Origin: Desulfoscipio geothermicus
Lineage (GTDB): Bacteria > Bacillota > Desulfotomaculia > Desulfotomaculales > Desulfallaceae
Reading direction: 5' to 3'
Length of the DNA: 64,000 nt
Assembly (NCBI GenBank): GCA_016841905.1
Contig: JAENYF010000004.1
Coordinates: 21,137 to 85,136 of the forward strand
Under the pieces are notes generated by a model. That model saw only the letters and a program-made list of their open reading frames with translations, had not been told where the DNA came from and searched no databases. Numbering within the stretch: position 1 is the first letter of the stretch; each line of letters opens with the position of its first letter. Made by a program: the position numbers and the translations under genes. Shown piece by piece: positions 25,663 to 34,547 of this stretch.

Positions 25663-27718
25663 TAAAGGATTTATACTTAACGATTTTAGAAAGTACAGCT
25701 GGGTGGCGATTGTTAACACTTTGGCTTTACTTTTTATAATCCCATTACAAATAATCATGATCAACAATAATGATTATATTTACAACGAAGCTTTAAAAAG
25801 TCTTTTTCTATTTGTCAATCAGGAAATGCAGTGCATTTTAATTTTAACTGTGCCGGTTGTACTGGCTGTTCTTTTATTTCGCTATCTGCAGGTGAAAACT
25901 TCATCCGATGCGTTACACAGTCTCCCCGTTAAAAGAAGTACTATTTATAGAAGTCATATTCTAACCGGGATTGTTTTGTTAATCTTACCGATAATAATCA
26001 CAGGCATTACATCCATTGCATTGAATATATTTCTTGATCTAGGCGGTTACTACAGTGCTAGTGATGTATTCAGATGGCTGGGTATAACCACGCTAATGAG
26101 CTTAACCATCTTTTTTACCTGCGTATTTGTTGGCATGATGGTTGGACTTTCGGCAGTGCAAGGTGTTTTAACCTATATTCTTTTACTTTTCCCGGCAGGG
26201 ATACTTGTTTTAATTAATTTGAATCTTGACTTTTTTGTTTATGGTTTTAGTTTTAATAATACTAATTTGGATAAGCTTTCCCCTATTACAAGAGTTTTAC
26301 AAGGGTTTAATCCTTTAAATGAGCGGAACATGAGCAGCATTGAAATACCGGCTTATTTGGCCTTCTGCCTTGTTTTATTCTTGCTGGCTGATTATCTTTA
26401 TAAAGTTAGAAATTTAGAAAATGCAACCCAGTCAATTGCTTTTGGGAAGATGCGTAATGTCTTTAAATACGGTGTTACTTTTTGTTTTATGTTGCTGGGG
26501 GGAGTTTATTTTCAGCAAACTCAGCAGACTACTTCCTGGGTAATTTTTGGCTATTTAGCCGGTTCCTTAATCGGCTATGTGGTTGCCGAAACCGTGTTAC
26601 AAAAATCTCTAGGGTTTTTTAAAGAACTGAAGAGCTTTAAAGGTTATGCAGTTTTTGGTGCTATAATGGTAATTTTAATGGTGGGAATAAGGTTTGATCT
26701 AATAGGCTATGAAAAGAAACTGCCGCCGTTAGATGAAGTCCAACAAGTATATTTCAGTGATAGTTACTATATTTATAATAATAATGAAAAGTATCAAACA
26801 GACTCTTTCTCTGATCAAAACAACATTCAGCACATTTACCAGCTTCACCAAAAACTTATTAAAGATAAGGAAATCAATTATTTAACCAAGGGCCAAAAGC
26901 AAAAACGAAATGCTGTTTTTATTTACCAATTAAGTGATGGAACAACAATGACCAGGGATTATGAAATTACCTATGATGAATATGCCAACTATTTAAAACC
27001 TATTTACCAATCCGAAGAATATAAGAAAATACATTATGATATTCTAGAAGTTAATCCAGCTGACGTGGAAAAAATCACCTTACGGCCAAATATGAGCGCT
27101 GGTAAATATAAAGAAGCAGTAATATTGGATCCAGCTGCAATAGAAGAAGTAACAGAAATAATGAAGCAAGATGTGATGAATAAAACTTATGAACAGATGA
27201 CCGAGCAAAAAGAACCCTGGGCTAGTGTAAGCATGTTAATTGATAATAACAAACTGAATAATTATCCAAAGCTGTCTGAAACTATTGATCAGCCTGATAG
27301 AGATAAACAAATACATGCTTCCTGGGATAAATCTGGTTATTTGTTGGAAAACTGGCTGAAAGAGAAGGGTTATTATCAAAAAGCTAGAATTCTTCCTGAA
27401 GAAATAGCTTATGCTGTGGTCGAGAAAATAAAAAGTCGAGACCAGTGGGAAGAAAAAAGAAGGACGGGATATAAAATAAATGAAAATGCAGCTGATAATA
27501 AATTTGATAGATTAGAAATTAGAGATAAAGACCAAATTGAAACTTGCTTAAGAGAATATCGCTCCGAATGGCTTTTAAGTGATTCTTTAAACCATAATAC
27601 TGAGAGTAATGATAGTTACATTATTGGTTTTTATGGAAGAGATAAAGAAAATTTTGGTTATGGTAGTTTTGCAGGAAATAATGTTCCTGATTTTGTTAAA
27701 GAACATTTTAAAGATTAA
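25637..27718 (+). CDS. ABC transporter permease with large soluble C-terminal domain
   Basis: Membrane subunit of 693 residues; the ATG at 25637 follows GGGGGG. Residues ~1-350 hold about eight hydrophobic segments (for example LFIIPLQIIMI, ILLILPIIITGITSIAL, LLLFPAGILVLI, AVFGAIMVILMVGI), with the KTSSDALHSLPVKRSTIY loop typical of ABC-2 permeases. Residues ~360-690 form a hydrophilic, Lys/Glu/Tyr-rich domain, probably extracytoplasmic after the last membrane segment; it may be the domain found on some Bacillus/Paenibacillus permeases of the YtrA group. The gene is visibly more AT-rich than its neighbours, suggesting transfer. Confidence 0.88.
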   Translation: MKSKTSLFNKGFILNDFRKYSWVAIVNTLALLFIIPLQIIMINNNDYIYNEALKSLFLFVNQEMQCILILTVPVVLAVLLFRYLQVKTSSDALHSLPVKRSTIYRSHILTGIVLLILPIIITGITSIALNIFLDLGGYYSASDVFRWLGITTLMSLTIFFTCVFVGMMVGLSAVQGVLTYILLLFPAGILVLINLNLDFFVYGFSFNNTNLDKLSPITRVLQGFNPLNERNMSSIEIPAYLAFCLVLFLLADYLYKVRNLENATQSIAFGKMRNVFKYGVTFCFMLLGGVYFQQTQQTTSWVIFGYLAGSLIGYVVAETVLQKSLGFFKELKSFKGYAVFGAIMVILMVGIRFDLIGYEKKLPPLDEVQQVYFSDSYYIYNNNEKYQTDSFSDQNNIQHIYQLHQKLIKDKEINYLTKGQKQKRNAVFIYQLSDGTTMTRDYEITYDEYANYLKPIYQSEEYKKIHYDILEVNPADVEKITLRPNMSAGKYKEAVILDPAAIEEVTEIMKQDVMNKTYEQMTEQKEPWASVSMLIDNNKLNNYPKLSETIDQPDRDKQIHASWDKSGYLLENWLKEKGYYQKARILPEEIAYAVVEKIKSRDQWEEKRRTGYKINENAADNKFDRLEIRDKDQIETCLREYRSEWLLSDSLNHNTESNDSYIIGFYGRDKENFGYGSFAGNNVPDFVKEHFKD

Positions 27719-27780
27719 CTATCACGATATCAAAAACCGTAAACTATAGTAAATTGTATTTTAGAAACCACGTTTAAAAC

Positions 27781-27815
27781 AAAGAGCACCGAAATACTTG
27801 GTGCTCTTTCTATCT
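27781..27815 (+). terminator. Terminator of the GntR/ABC operon
   Basis: AAAGAGCACC-GAAATACTT-GGTGCTCTTT followed by a T-rich tail (CTATCTT). The stem also has an A-run on its left, so it could serve both strands. Confidence 0.88.
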
Positions 27816-27869
27816 TAATACTTCAGAAATGTGGAGTTTATTTATTTATTTGGATAGCACCCGCATGTG

Positions 27870-28547
27870 CTATGCTATCTCAGTTTTACTCAAGCTGCCT
27901 CTGTATTTTTGCAAATCGGAAATGATGCCGTTGATCCTGTCAATAGTTGCTTTACTTTTCCAATAGCTCTGTCCATCAGTGCAGCGGTTGAGACAGCTGT
28001 ATAAAACGCTCAAGCGCAAATAAAGCCTTCTGGGTAATAACGCCACATCACCACCCAGCTTATGCCAGGCTTCAGTGAAAAAAATGGTCTTGCTGAACTG
28101 CTCATGATGCTGATTATAAAGCTCACTATTCCCGGCTGCCAAGTCATTGATAATGGAGCGGTTTTTCTTGAGCTCCTCCAGCAGTTCATCAATGATAAAC
28201 AGCCTTTTTTCAGTCACCTCCTGGACTCTAATTACTTGATAATACCAGACGGTCACAATCACGCCAAACAAGGTCAGCAGGCCACCCAGCGCGGCCTCGT
28301 TAAACCCCCTGGCAAATTGCGGCGTATTTACATGCTCACCCAGGGTATGAAACAGGCCGGGGAGGGCATTGGAAAGCCACTCCCAATTGGCTAAAATCAC
28401 AATCAGTTCTCTGTTCAAGGATAAAATTACCCAAACAATCACCGGGCTGAAGATCATGAGCAGGCAGATAAGAACCATCTTGGCCGAGCGCAGCACTTTA
28501 CGCAGCCAACGGTTGGACGCAGCTTTCGACAGGTTGTTGACATTCAT
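27870..28547 (-). CDS. Membrane protein of unknown function
   Basis: I do not recognise a family. The 225-residue protein has a basic N-terminus, a strong transmembrane segment (~24-45, MVLICLLMIFSPVIVWVILS) and a second (~85-105, GGLLTLFGVIVTVWYYQVI), then a charged, probably coiled, cytoplasmic half (EKRLFIIDELLEELKKNRS ... ISDLQKYRG). The start has GGGGTGATTGC before the ATG. It is alone between the ABC operon (convergent) and a hairpin-rich leader. Base composition matches the main genome. Confidence 0.75.
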   Translation of the reverse strand: MNVNNLSKAASNRWLRKVLRSAKMVLICLLMIFSPVIVWVILSLNRELIVILANWEWLSNALPGLFHTLGEHVNTPQFARGFNEAALGGLLTLFGVIVTVWYYQVIRVQEVTEKRLFIIDELLEELKKNRSIINDLAAGNSELYNQHHEQFSKTIFFTEAWHKLGGDVALLPRRLYLRLSVLYSCLNRCTDGQSYWKSKATIDRINGIISDLQKYRGSLSKTEIA

Positions 28548-28582
28548 GCAATCACCCCAAAAACCCTACCGATAATTCGCAA

Positions 28583-28677
28583 GAAAATCGCGCCCATTTG
28601 GTTCCCTCTGCGCGATTTTCAGTACTTTAATCCTTAGCGCTTGCCGTAAATATGGCAAGCATTATTCCCTAAAGTAC
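28583..28677 (-). repeat. Hairpin-rich leader before the unknown membrane gene
   Basis: Two structures lie 36-130 bases upstream of the start at 28547. The first is a perfect 11-base-pair stem, GAAAATCGCGC (28583-28593) with GCGCGATTTTC (28610-28620). The second is a nested pair: outer GTACTTTA/TAAAGTAC (28622-28629, 28670-28677) and inner GCTTGCC/GGCAAGC (28639-28645, 28654-28660). Neither is followed by a T-run. They could be a structured leader RNA or DNA inverted repeats for a regulator. Confidence 0.6.
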
Positions 28678-28706
28678 AAAAAAAACCACCGTTTCTTAAC
28701 CGGTGG
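28678..28706 (-). terminator. Terminator after the GntR-RCK_C gene
   Basis: Minus-strand CCACCG-GTTAAGAAA-CGGTGG followed by eight T, about 85 bases after the stop at 28790. Confidence 0.85.
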
Positions 28707-28789
28707 CTTGTTTAGCTTATCCAGATTGAATGCATATTATCCTGTGCAAATGGTTCCCTCAAGCCGTCCCATGTCCAGGGAGAGCTGCT

Positions 28790-29482
28790 TCATTTTATAC
28801 TTGTAGTTTCCGAATTATGGATATAATTTACTCCCTGAATATCCTCAAGGAGCATTTCTTCGCCGTTGACCATTTGATACACTCTATTAGCGGAGTCATG
28901 GGTGCCCACCATGAGCAGCACATCACCGGCCTGCAGGGTGGTTTTGGCTTCGGGAGAAAGCATTTCATGACCGTTACGGTAAATGGACAATATGGTAGCC
29001 CCGGTACGCACCCGAAAATCGGTTTCAGCCAGTGATTTACCCAGTAAGGGTGAGTTATGGGGCACAGTTACCTCATCTAGCTTTTGGAGCCGCCCGGCCA
29101 TTTTAAATGTGTAGTCTAATAGCTCATTGGTCAGGTGATCGATCTCGGTGTTCAGCTTTTCTCTTTCCTTTAACAGCTCGGTTAAACGTTCCTGAATATC
29201 CAGCAAGACTTTTTTTTGGTTGTAGTCCGCCAGGTATTCCCGGGCGGCAGAATCTGATTTCACCACCACACCCACACCAGGCATAACATCAACGATACCC
29301 CTTTCCTGAAGTAGCGTTAACGACCGTCTAATGGTTTCCGGCGAAACATTGTATTTACCGGCCAGCGTGGATCGGCCGAATATCTTCTGGCCGATGCGGT
29401 ATTCTCCCCGCACGATATGGGTGGCGATATCCACGGCAATGGTAATGTATCTGGCCAGGTGGACATGTTGTTGTTCCCGCAT
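28790..29482 (-). CDS. GntR-RCK_C regulator, BusR-like
   Basis: Protein of 230 residues joining a GntR-type winged helix (~10-75: GRSTLAGKYNVSPETIRRSL, LLQERGIVDVMPGVGVVV), a coiled-coil linker (~95-140) and a C-terminal RCK_C/TrkA_C domain (~140-215: GKSLAETDFRVRTGATILSI, LQAGDVLLMVG). The same architecture is found in BusR of lactic acid bacteria, a cyclic-di-AMP-binding repressor of osmolyte uptake. Cyclic-di-AMP binding here is inference from the architecture. No transporter is adjacent, so targets lie elsewhere. The start follows GAGGAGAG. Confidence 0.88.
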   Translation of the reverse strand: MREQQHVHLARYITIAVDIATHIVRGEYRIGQKIFGRSTLAGKYNVSPETIRRSLTLLQERGIVDVMPGVGVVVKSDSAAREYLADYNQKKVLLDIQERLTELLKEREKLNTEIDHLTNELLDYTFKMAGRLQKLDEVTVPHNSPLLGKSLAETDFRVRTGATILSIYRNGHEMLSPEAKTTLQAGDVLLMVGTHDSANRVYQMVNGEEMLLEDIQGVNYIHNSETTSIK

Positions 29483-29536
29483 TAGTTTACGCTCTCCTCT
29501 TTTTTGATAATATAGCCAGCCAGCTCAGGCTTGCCA

Positions 29537-30250
29537 TCATTTTGATTGATTTTTTTGGACTGCTTGATGTATTTCGCCCGCTTCAACGCTCATTGCCGCT
29601 GCTGCTGCCTTCCTAATCGCCCGTACCGCAGCTGCCGGGTCAGCTGTGCCAAATACTGCCGAGCCGGCTACCAGCACGTTGGCTCCGGCTTCAGTTACAC
29701 TGCGAGCAGTCTCGGTATTAATCCCGCCATCTACCTCCAGCCACACAGCCGGTTTGTGCTCCTTTATATACCTGCTAAGCTGCTGGATTTTCGAGAGCAT
29801 TTGCGGGATAAACTTTTGGCCGCCAAAACCCGGATTCACAGTCATTACCAGTACCAGATCGAGCAGGGGCAAAACATAATCCAGCCCACTGGGCGGTGTG
29901 GCCGGATTAAAGGACACGCCGGCCTGCTTACCGGCTTGTTTAATTATTTGCAAAGTGCGGTGCAAATGGGGACATGCTTCAGCGTGCACAGTGATAATAT
30001 CGGCACCGGCACCAATAAAGTCATCTATATACCGGTCTGGATTTTCAATCATCAGGTGCACATCAAAGACCATACCGGATAACGGCCGCAACGCCTGTAC
30101 CACCAGGGGTCCAATGGTTAGGTTGGGTACAAAATGCCCATCCATGACATCAATATGTAAAAATTCCGCGCCGGCTTGCTCCACAGCCCGCACCTGGTCG
30201 CCCAGGGCGGTAAAATCAGCCGACAAAATTGATGGGGCAATTTTAAGCAA
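29537..30250 (-). CDS. rpe: Ribulose-phosphate 3-epimerase
   Basis: Interconverts ribulose- and xylulose-5-phosphate in the pentose phosphate pathway. It is a TIM barrel of 237 residues with [34 protein letters not shown] and [10 protein letters not shown], which hold the metal and catalytic residues. It follows rsgA by one base, the conserved rsgA-rpe order. Confidence 0.97.
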   Translation of the reverse strand: MLKIAPSILSADFTALGDQVRAVEQAGAEFLHIDVMDGHFVPNLTIGPLVVQALRPLSGMVFDVHLMIENPDRYIDDFIGAGADIITVHAEACPHLHRTLQIIKQAGKQAGVSFNPATPPSGLDYVLPLLDLVLVMTVNPGFGGQKFIPQMLSKIQQLSRYIKEHKPAVWLEVDGGINTETARSVTEAGANVLVAGSAVFGTADPAAAVRAIRKAAAAAMSVEAGEIHQAVQKNQSK

Positions 30251-30251
30251 A

Positions 30252-31130
30252 CTAATATCTCCTTTCCGCCTCCATAACTTCCGCCAAAAAATCCAGGTAA
30301 TGCCGGTAACGCAGCGCGGAGATCTCCCCCTGCTCCACAGCAGCCTTCACCGCACAGCCCGGTTCCCGACTATGCAGACAGCCGGTAAACTTGCATCCTC
30401 CCTCAAACTGAGCAAACTCATTAAAATAACCTGCTAAATCCTCCCGTCGCATGACCGGCAGACGCATACTGGAAAAACCGGGGGTATCTGCAACCAGACC
30501 ACCGCCGGCCAGGGTAATCAGCTCCACATGTCGGGTGGTATGCTTACCCCGTTTTAACTTAACACTGATATCCCCTGTTTTTAGCGCCAAACCAGGCTGC
30601 AGAGCATTTAATAGGCTGGACTTTCCCACCCCGGATGGACCGGCGAACACGGTAATCCGTTCCTTTAAAACCGCCCGAAGAGCATCCACATAGGCCCCCG
30701 TTTTGGCGCTGACCCCAAACACCGGGATCCCTGTTTTCCGGTACTCTTTTACTATATCCAGTTGCTCAGTCTCAGCCAGACCGGATAAGTCGTGCTTATT
30801 AAAGCAAATCACCGGGCTAATGCCGGCAGCCTGTGACTGCACCAGAAAACGATCCAGCAGCACCGCACTTGGCTCCGGGTTACTGATGGCAAAGACAATC
30901 ACTGCTTGCTCAACATTAGCCACCGGTGGCCTGATTAGTTCTGTACTGCGGGGAAGAATTGCCTCCACCACACCCTTTGTATCACTAACCTGCTGCACAT
31001 TCACCCGGTCACCCACCAACGCTTGCCCGGTCTGCCGTCGAATTTTCCCCCGGATGGCGCATTGTAAAACTTGGTCTTTAGCCCAGACGAAGTAAAAACC
31101 ACCATAGGCCTTTATTATCACACCGTCCAT
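30252..31130 (-). CDS. rsgA: Ribosome small-subunit GTPase RsgA
   Basis: Circularly permuted GTPase that helps mature the 30S subunit. It has an N-terminal OB fold ([14 protein letters not shown]), then G4 NKHDL, G1 [14 protein letters not shown] and G3 DTPGFSSM in the permuted order, and a C-terminal zinc site ([14 protein letters not shown]). Its 292 residues are normal. It lies 10 bases after the PASTA kinase gene; in Firmicutes this kinase can phosphorylate RsgA. Confidence 0.97.
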   Translation of the reverse strand: MDGVIIKAYGGFYFVWAKDQVLQCAIRGKIRRQTGQALVGDRVNVQQVSDTKGVVEAILPRSTELIRPPVANVEQAVIVFAISNPEPSAVLLDRFLVQSQAAGISPVICFNKHDLSGLAETEQLDIVKEYRKTGIPVFGVSAKTGAYVDALRAVLKERITVFAGPSGVGKSSLLNALQPGLALKTGDISVKLKRGKHTTRHVELITLAGGGLVADTPGFSSMRLPVMRREDLAGYFNEFAQFEGGCKFTGCLHSREPGCAVKAAVEQGEISALRYRHYLDFLAEVMEAERRY

Positions 31131-31140
31131 AAAGGCCCTC

Positions 31141-33012
31141 CTATTTTAAATTTTCTTCCCAGATTAATTCTTTGTCGATATATACCTCTACCACCCCGCT
31201 GCCCAGGTATGTGATTCCCTGTACAATCCGGTCGCCGGCCACATGTGAGTTGGCGTATTGCACCTGGCGTCCCTGGGTATCTTCTACTATTATTTCCACC
31301 ACGTGGGTATTTCCGTCATCCGGTATTTCATCTGATATTTTAACCTCTGCCGATCTTTGCACCGGTCCGGGACCGTTATTTATCACCACGCTGATCTTGG
31401 TTCCCTCTTTTACCTCGGTACCGGAAACCGGTTTCTGGTTGGTAATTTGTCCTTTTAAAAAGCCGGCGGCAAATTTCTGTTCAACATCATCTTCATTGAG
31501 CAGTAGATTCAGCTCCTTTAAAATTGACCTGGCCTCATCCAGGGTATGGCGAATTAAATCGGGCACCTTTTGTAATCTAGGCTCCGGACCCTTACTGATG
31601 GTAACCTTGATCTCCGTATCTTTGGGCACCTGCTTGCCGGGGGTTACAGACTGCAGCACTACTTTGCCTTTGGCTACTTCATCGTGGAATATTTCATTAT
31701 ATGGACGGGCCAGCTTTAAACCTGCCTCGTTTAACCTGTATTCCGCCTCAAAATCACTCACATTGTACAAATCAGGCACTTCCCGCATTTCCGGGCCTTT
31801 GCTGACCGTCAGGATAACCTCCCGGGGCGGTTTAACGGCAGCATCCTCCGGTCCAATGCTCTGAGCGATAACGATGCCTTTTTCCTTTTCTGCATTATAT
31901 GCTTCATTAAAGCTTACTGTAAGATCCAACGCTTCCAGCTTCGACTTAGCCAGCTCTTTGGTCATATTAACAACACTGGGTACTTTCAAGGTCGGAGTAT
32001 TCATAAAGTCATATAAACCATATAGCCCGCCTGCCAGCAGACCGGCCAGGATTACTACCACAACCCAAAGCCAGTATCGCCGATCTGGTCCTCCGGTTTT
32101 ACGGGGCGCTTTAACAGCACTCTTTTTATCGGCTGCCCCGGCTCCCGACCTGGCAATAACTTCATCGGTGGGCAAAACCATCGTGGCCTGCCCTGTGTCC
32201 TCCAGGGCGAGTTCCAAATAGCGGGCCATCTCCCCGGCACTTTTATACCGGTCTTCAGGCTTCTTTTCCATGGCCTTCATCACTACAGCCGCCAATTCCG
32301 CAGGTACGTCTTGGTTAACTTCATTAACTGGCTGCGGGGTTTCTTGAATGTGTTTGATGGCTACAGCAATAGGACTATCACCACTATAAGGCTGCCGGCC
32401 GGTCAGCATTTCGTATAATAAAATACCCACAGCGTAAATATCTGATTGGGTGGTGGGAATCTCACCCCGGGCTTGTTCAGGACTCAAATAATGTACCGAG
32501 CCCACAATTGTATCCGTGCGGGTGATTGTTGACGCGGTAGCTTCCAGGGCAATACCGAAATCGGTCAGCTTAGCCCGCCCATCGTCGGCAATTAAAATAT
32601 TGTGGGGTTTAACATCCCGGTGAACAATATGATTTTCATGGGCATGTTCCAGCGCTTCACAAACTTGCATAGCAAAACGCACAGCATGCTCGGGTGCAAG
32701 TACGCCGTTTTTACGGATAACGTTCTTGAGATTATCACCCTGGACGTATTCCATGACCAGATAGTGAATATTCTCTTCCTGGCCCACATCATGAATATTG
32801 ACAATGTTGGGATGGGACAGGCTGGCCACGGCCTGGGCTTCGCGTTTAAAACGCCGTATAAAATCCTCGTCCGAGGTAAACTCAGGGCGTAAAACCTTTA
32901 TGGTTACATAACGGTTTAAATAGGTATCCCGGCCCTTGTAAACAATGGCCATACCTCCGCCACCCAGTTTTTCCAGTATCTCATACCTGTTTCCCAGCAT
33001 TTTGCCGATCAT
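31141..33012 (-). CDS. prkC: PASTA-domain Ser/Thr protein kinase
   Basis: Membrane kinase of 623 residues that senses peptidoglycan and governs wall growth and, in Bacillus, spore germination. The kinase domain (~10-270) is complete: LGGGGMAIVYKG, Lys39 (TIKVL), HRDVKPHNIL, DFGIA and an activation loop with several Thr (TITRTDTIVGSVHYLSPEQ). One transmembrane helix (~316-336, YWLWVVVVILAGLLAGGLYG) precedes three PASTA units and a C-terminal tail of about 70 residues. It follows a class B PBP and an FtsW/RodA gene. Confidence 0.96.
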   Translation of the reverse strand: MIGKMLGNRYEILEKLGGGGMAIVYKGRDTYLNRYVTIKVLRPEFTSDEDFIRRFKREAQAVASLSHPNIVNIHDVGQEENIHYLVMEYVQGDNLKNVIRKNGVLAPEHAVRFAMQVCEALEHAHENHIVHRDVKPHNILIADDGRAKLTDFGIALEATASTITRTDTIVGSVHYLSPEQARGEIPTTQSDIYAVGILLYEMLTGRQPYSGDSPIAVAIKHIQETPQPVNEVNQDVPAELAAVVMKAMEKKPEDRYKSAGEMARYLELALEDTGQATMVLPTDEVIARSGAGAADKKSAVKAPRKTGGPDRRYWLWVVVVILAGLLAGGLYGLYDFMNTPTLKVPSVVNMTKELAKSKLEALDLTVSFNEAYNAEKEKGIVIAQSIGPEDAAVKPPREVILTVSKGPEMREVPDLYNVSDFEAEYRLNEAGLKLARPYNEIFHDEVAKGKVVLQSVTPGKQVPKDTEIKVTISKGPEPRLQKVPDLIRHTLDEARSILKELNLLLNEDDVEQKFAAGFLKGQITNQKPVSGTEVKEGTKISVVINNGPGPVQRSAEVKISDEIPDDGNTHVVEIIVEDTQGRQVQYANSHVAGDRIVQGITYLGSGVVEVYIDKELIWEENLK

Positions 33013-33161
33013 AATTATTTCTCCTCAACATTCTACTGAATCATTGGCGTTTATTTAGTAATGAGTTTCGCCCCATCTGCAAGCAATTGTGCTCAGGCGC
33101 TGAGCCGCCTTCGTGCCCGGAGGTTATATCTCGCGATTTAAGAAGCCGGAGGCTTTGACAG

Positions 33162-34547
33162 TCAGCTGGCAGATAGCTCCAACGCCTGCCGAATAACCTC
33201 ACGGGCTAGCGGGGCAGCCACGGCTCCACCTCCGCCGGCATTTTCCAGCAACACCGCCACCGCAACCCGGGGATCCTGGGCCGGTGCAAAACCAACAAAC
33301 CAGGCATGGGTCTGACCATGCGGGTTTTCCGCGGAACCCGTTTTTCCGGCCACCGTGATGCCAGGCAGCGCCGCCGCCTTACCAGTACCCAGTCTAACCA
33401 CAGCCACCATGTCTTCGTTGATCGCAGCAGCCACCAGCGGATCCATGGCCTGCAGCCATTCCTTCGGTTGTATTTCTACTTGACCGTTGGACTTGCCATT
33501 ATATCCTGACACGATATACGGCTGCATAATGACACCGTCATTAGCCACCGCTGCAGCCAGCATAGCGGCCTGTAGCGGGCTAATCAATACTTCGCCCTGC
33601 CCGATGGCACTGGAGGCCAGGTTCGGACCGTCCATTTTGCCGGCCGGGGTAATATTACCAGGATATACCGGAAGTGAAAAAGTAAAATTTTTACCAATGC
33701 CAAAGGCCTGCACCTGCCTGGTAAACTCCTCCGTGCCCACAGCCAGCCCGTATCGCGCAAAGGCTACGTTACACGACTTGGCAAAGGCTTCCCGGAAATC
33801 CACCTGACCATGTATCCCATTATCACGCAGGGTAAAACCGGTGATCTCTAATTGCCCCGCACAGTTTATTGTATCCCCCACCCGATCAGGTAAACCGGAC
33901 CGGTACGCCGCTGCGGTAACAATCTTAAAAACAGAACCTGGCGGATAAGCACCCAGGGTGGCCCGGTTTAGCATCGGTGCATCCGGTTTGTTCATATAGT
34001 TTTCCAACTTGGCAGGGTCATAGTCCGGGTAACTGGCCATAGCCAGTACTGCACCGGTAGAAGGTTCCAGCACTACTATAGCTCCTTTTTGGCCGGCCAA
34101 CAAACCGGTGACCTTTTGTTGCAGTCCGGCATCAACTGTCAGGCTCACATCATTGCCAATACCAGGGTGGCCTAATATTCGATCCCGCAGAGTAGATACA
34201 CTATTGACCTCCAGGCCCAGCAAAATCTTGGCCATAGACTTTTCAATACCGGCAGCCCCGTATTTACTGGATTGATAGCCCACAATAAGCGCGGCAGCAC
34301 TGCCCAGCGGGTATTCCCTGGCATAACCGTTGGCCACCGCTACGCTACGGGCCAGTACTGTGCCCTGCCTATCCACAATATTCCCCCGCTTAATTTGGCT
34401 TTCTCGGACAGCTATGCGCGGGTCCGCCGGCGCAAGGCCGCTGCTGGACACACGGTCAATAAAATACGGAATTAAGCCCAGGTACACACAGATCACAACC
34501 AAGCCCGCCAGGATGACATATGCCAATTTGCACACATTACCCTTCAT
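33162..34547 (-). CDS. Class B penicillin-binding protein (PbpA type)
   Basis: Peptidoglycan transpeptidase of 461 residues. One N-terminal membrane helix (~8-30) is followed by a short dimerisation region (RGNIVDRQGTVLA) and the penicillin-binding domain: Ser205 in SVFK, SCN (258-260) and KTGS (402-405). The small size and neighbours match PbpA of Actinobacteria and its Firmicute relatives rather than division-specific FtsI/SpoVD, which have PASTA tails. It overlaps the FtsW/RodA gene by 4 bases, so the two probably work as a polymerase-crosslinker pair. Confidence 0.94.
   Translation of the reverse strand: MKGNVCKLAYVILAGLVVICVYLGLIPYFIDRVSSSGLAPADPRIAVRESQIKRGNIVDRQGTVLARSVAVANGYAREYPLGSAAALIVGYQSSKYGAAGIEKSMAKILLGLEVNSVSTLRDRILGHPGIGNDVSLTVDAGLQQKVTGLLAGQKGAIVVLEPSTGAVLAMASYPDYDPAKLENYMNKPDAPMLNRATLGAYPPGSVFKIVTAAAYRSGLPDRVGDTINCAGQLEITGFTLRDNGIHGQVDFREAFAKSCNVAFARYGLAVGTEEFTRQVQAFGIGKNFTFSLPVYPGNITPAGKMDGPNLASSAIGQGEVLISPLQAAMLAAAVANDGVIMQPYIVSGYNGKSNGQVEIQPKEWLQAMDPLVAAAINEDMVAVVRLGTGKAAALPGITVAGKTGSAENPHGQTHAWFVGFAPAQDPRVAVAVLLENAGGGGAVAAPLAREVIRQALELSAS

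Noticed and set aside
28583..28640. c-di-AMP (ydaO) riboswitch before the membrane gene
   Set aside because: Only a short GAGGGAACCAA-like string matches; the flanking conserved helices and second conserved block are not there.
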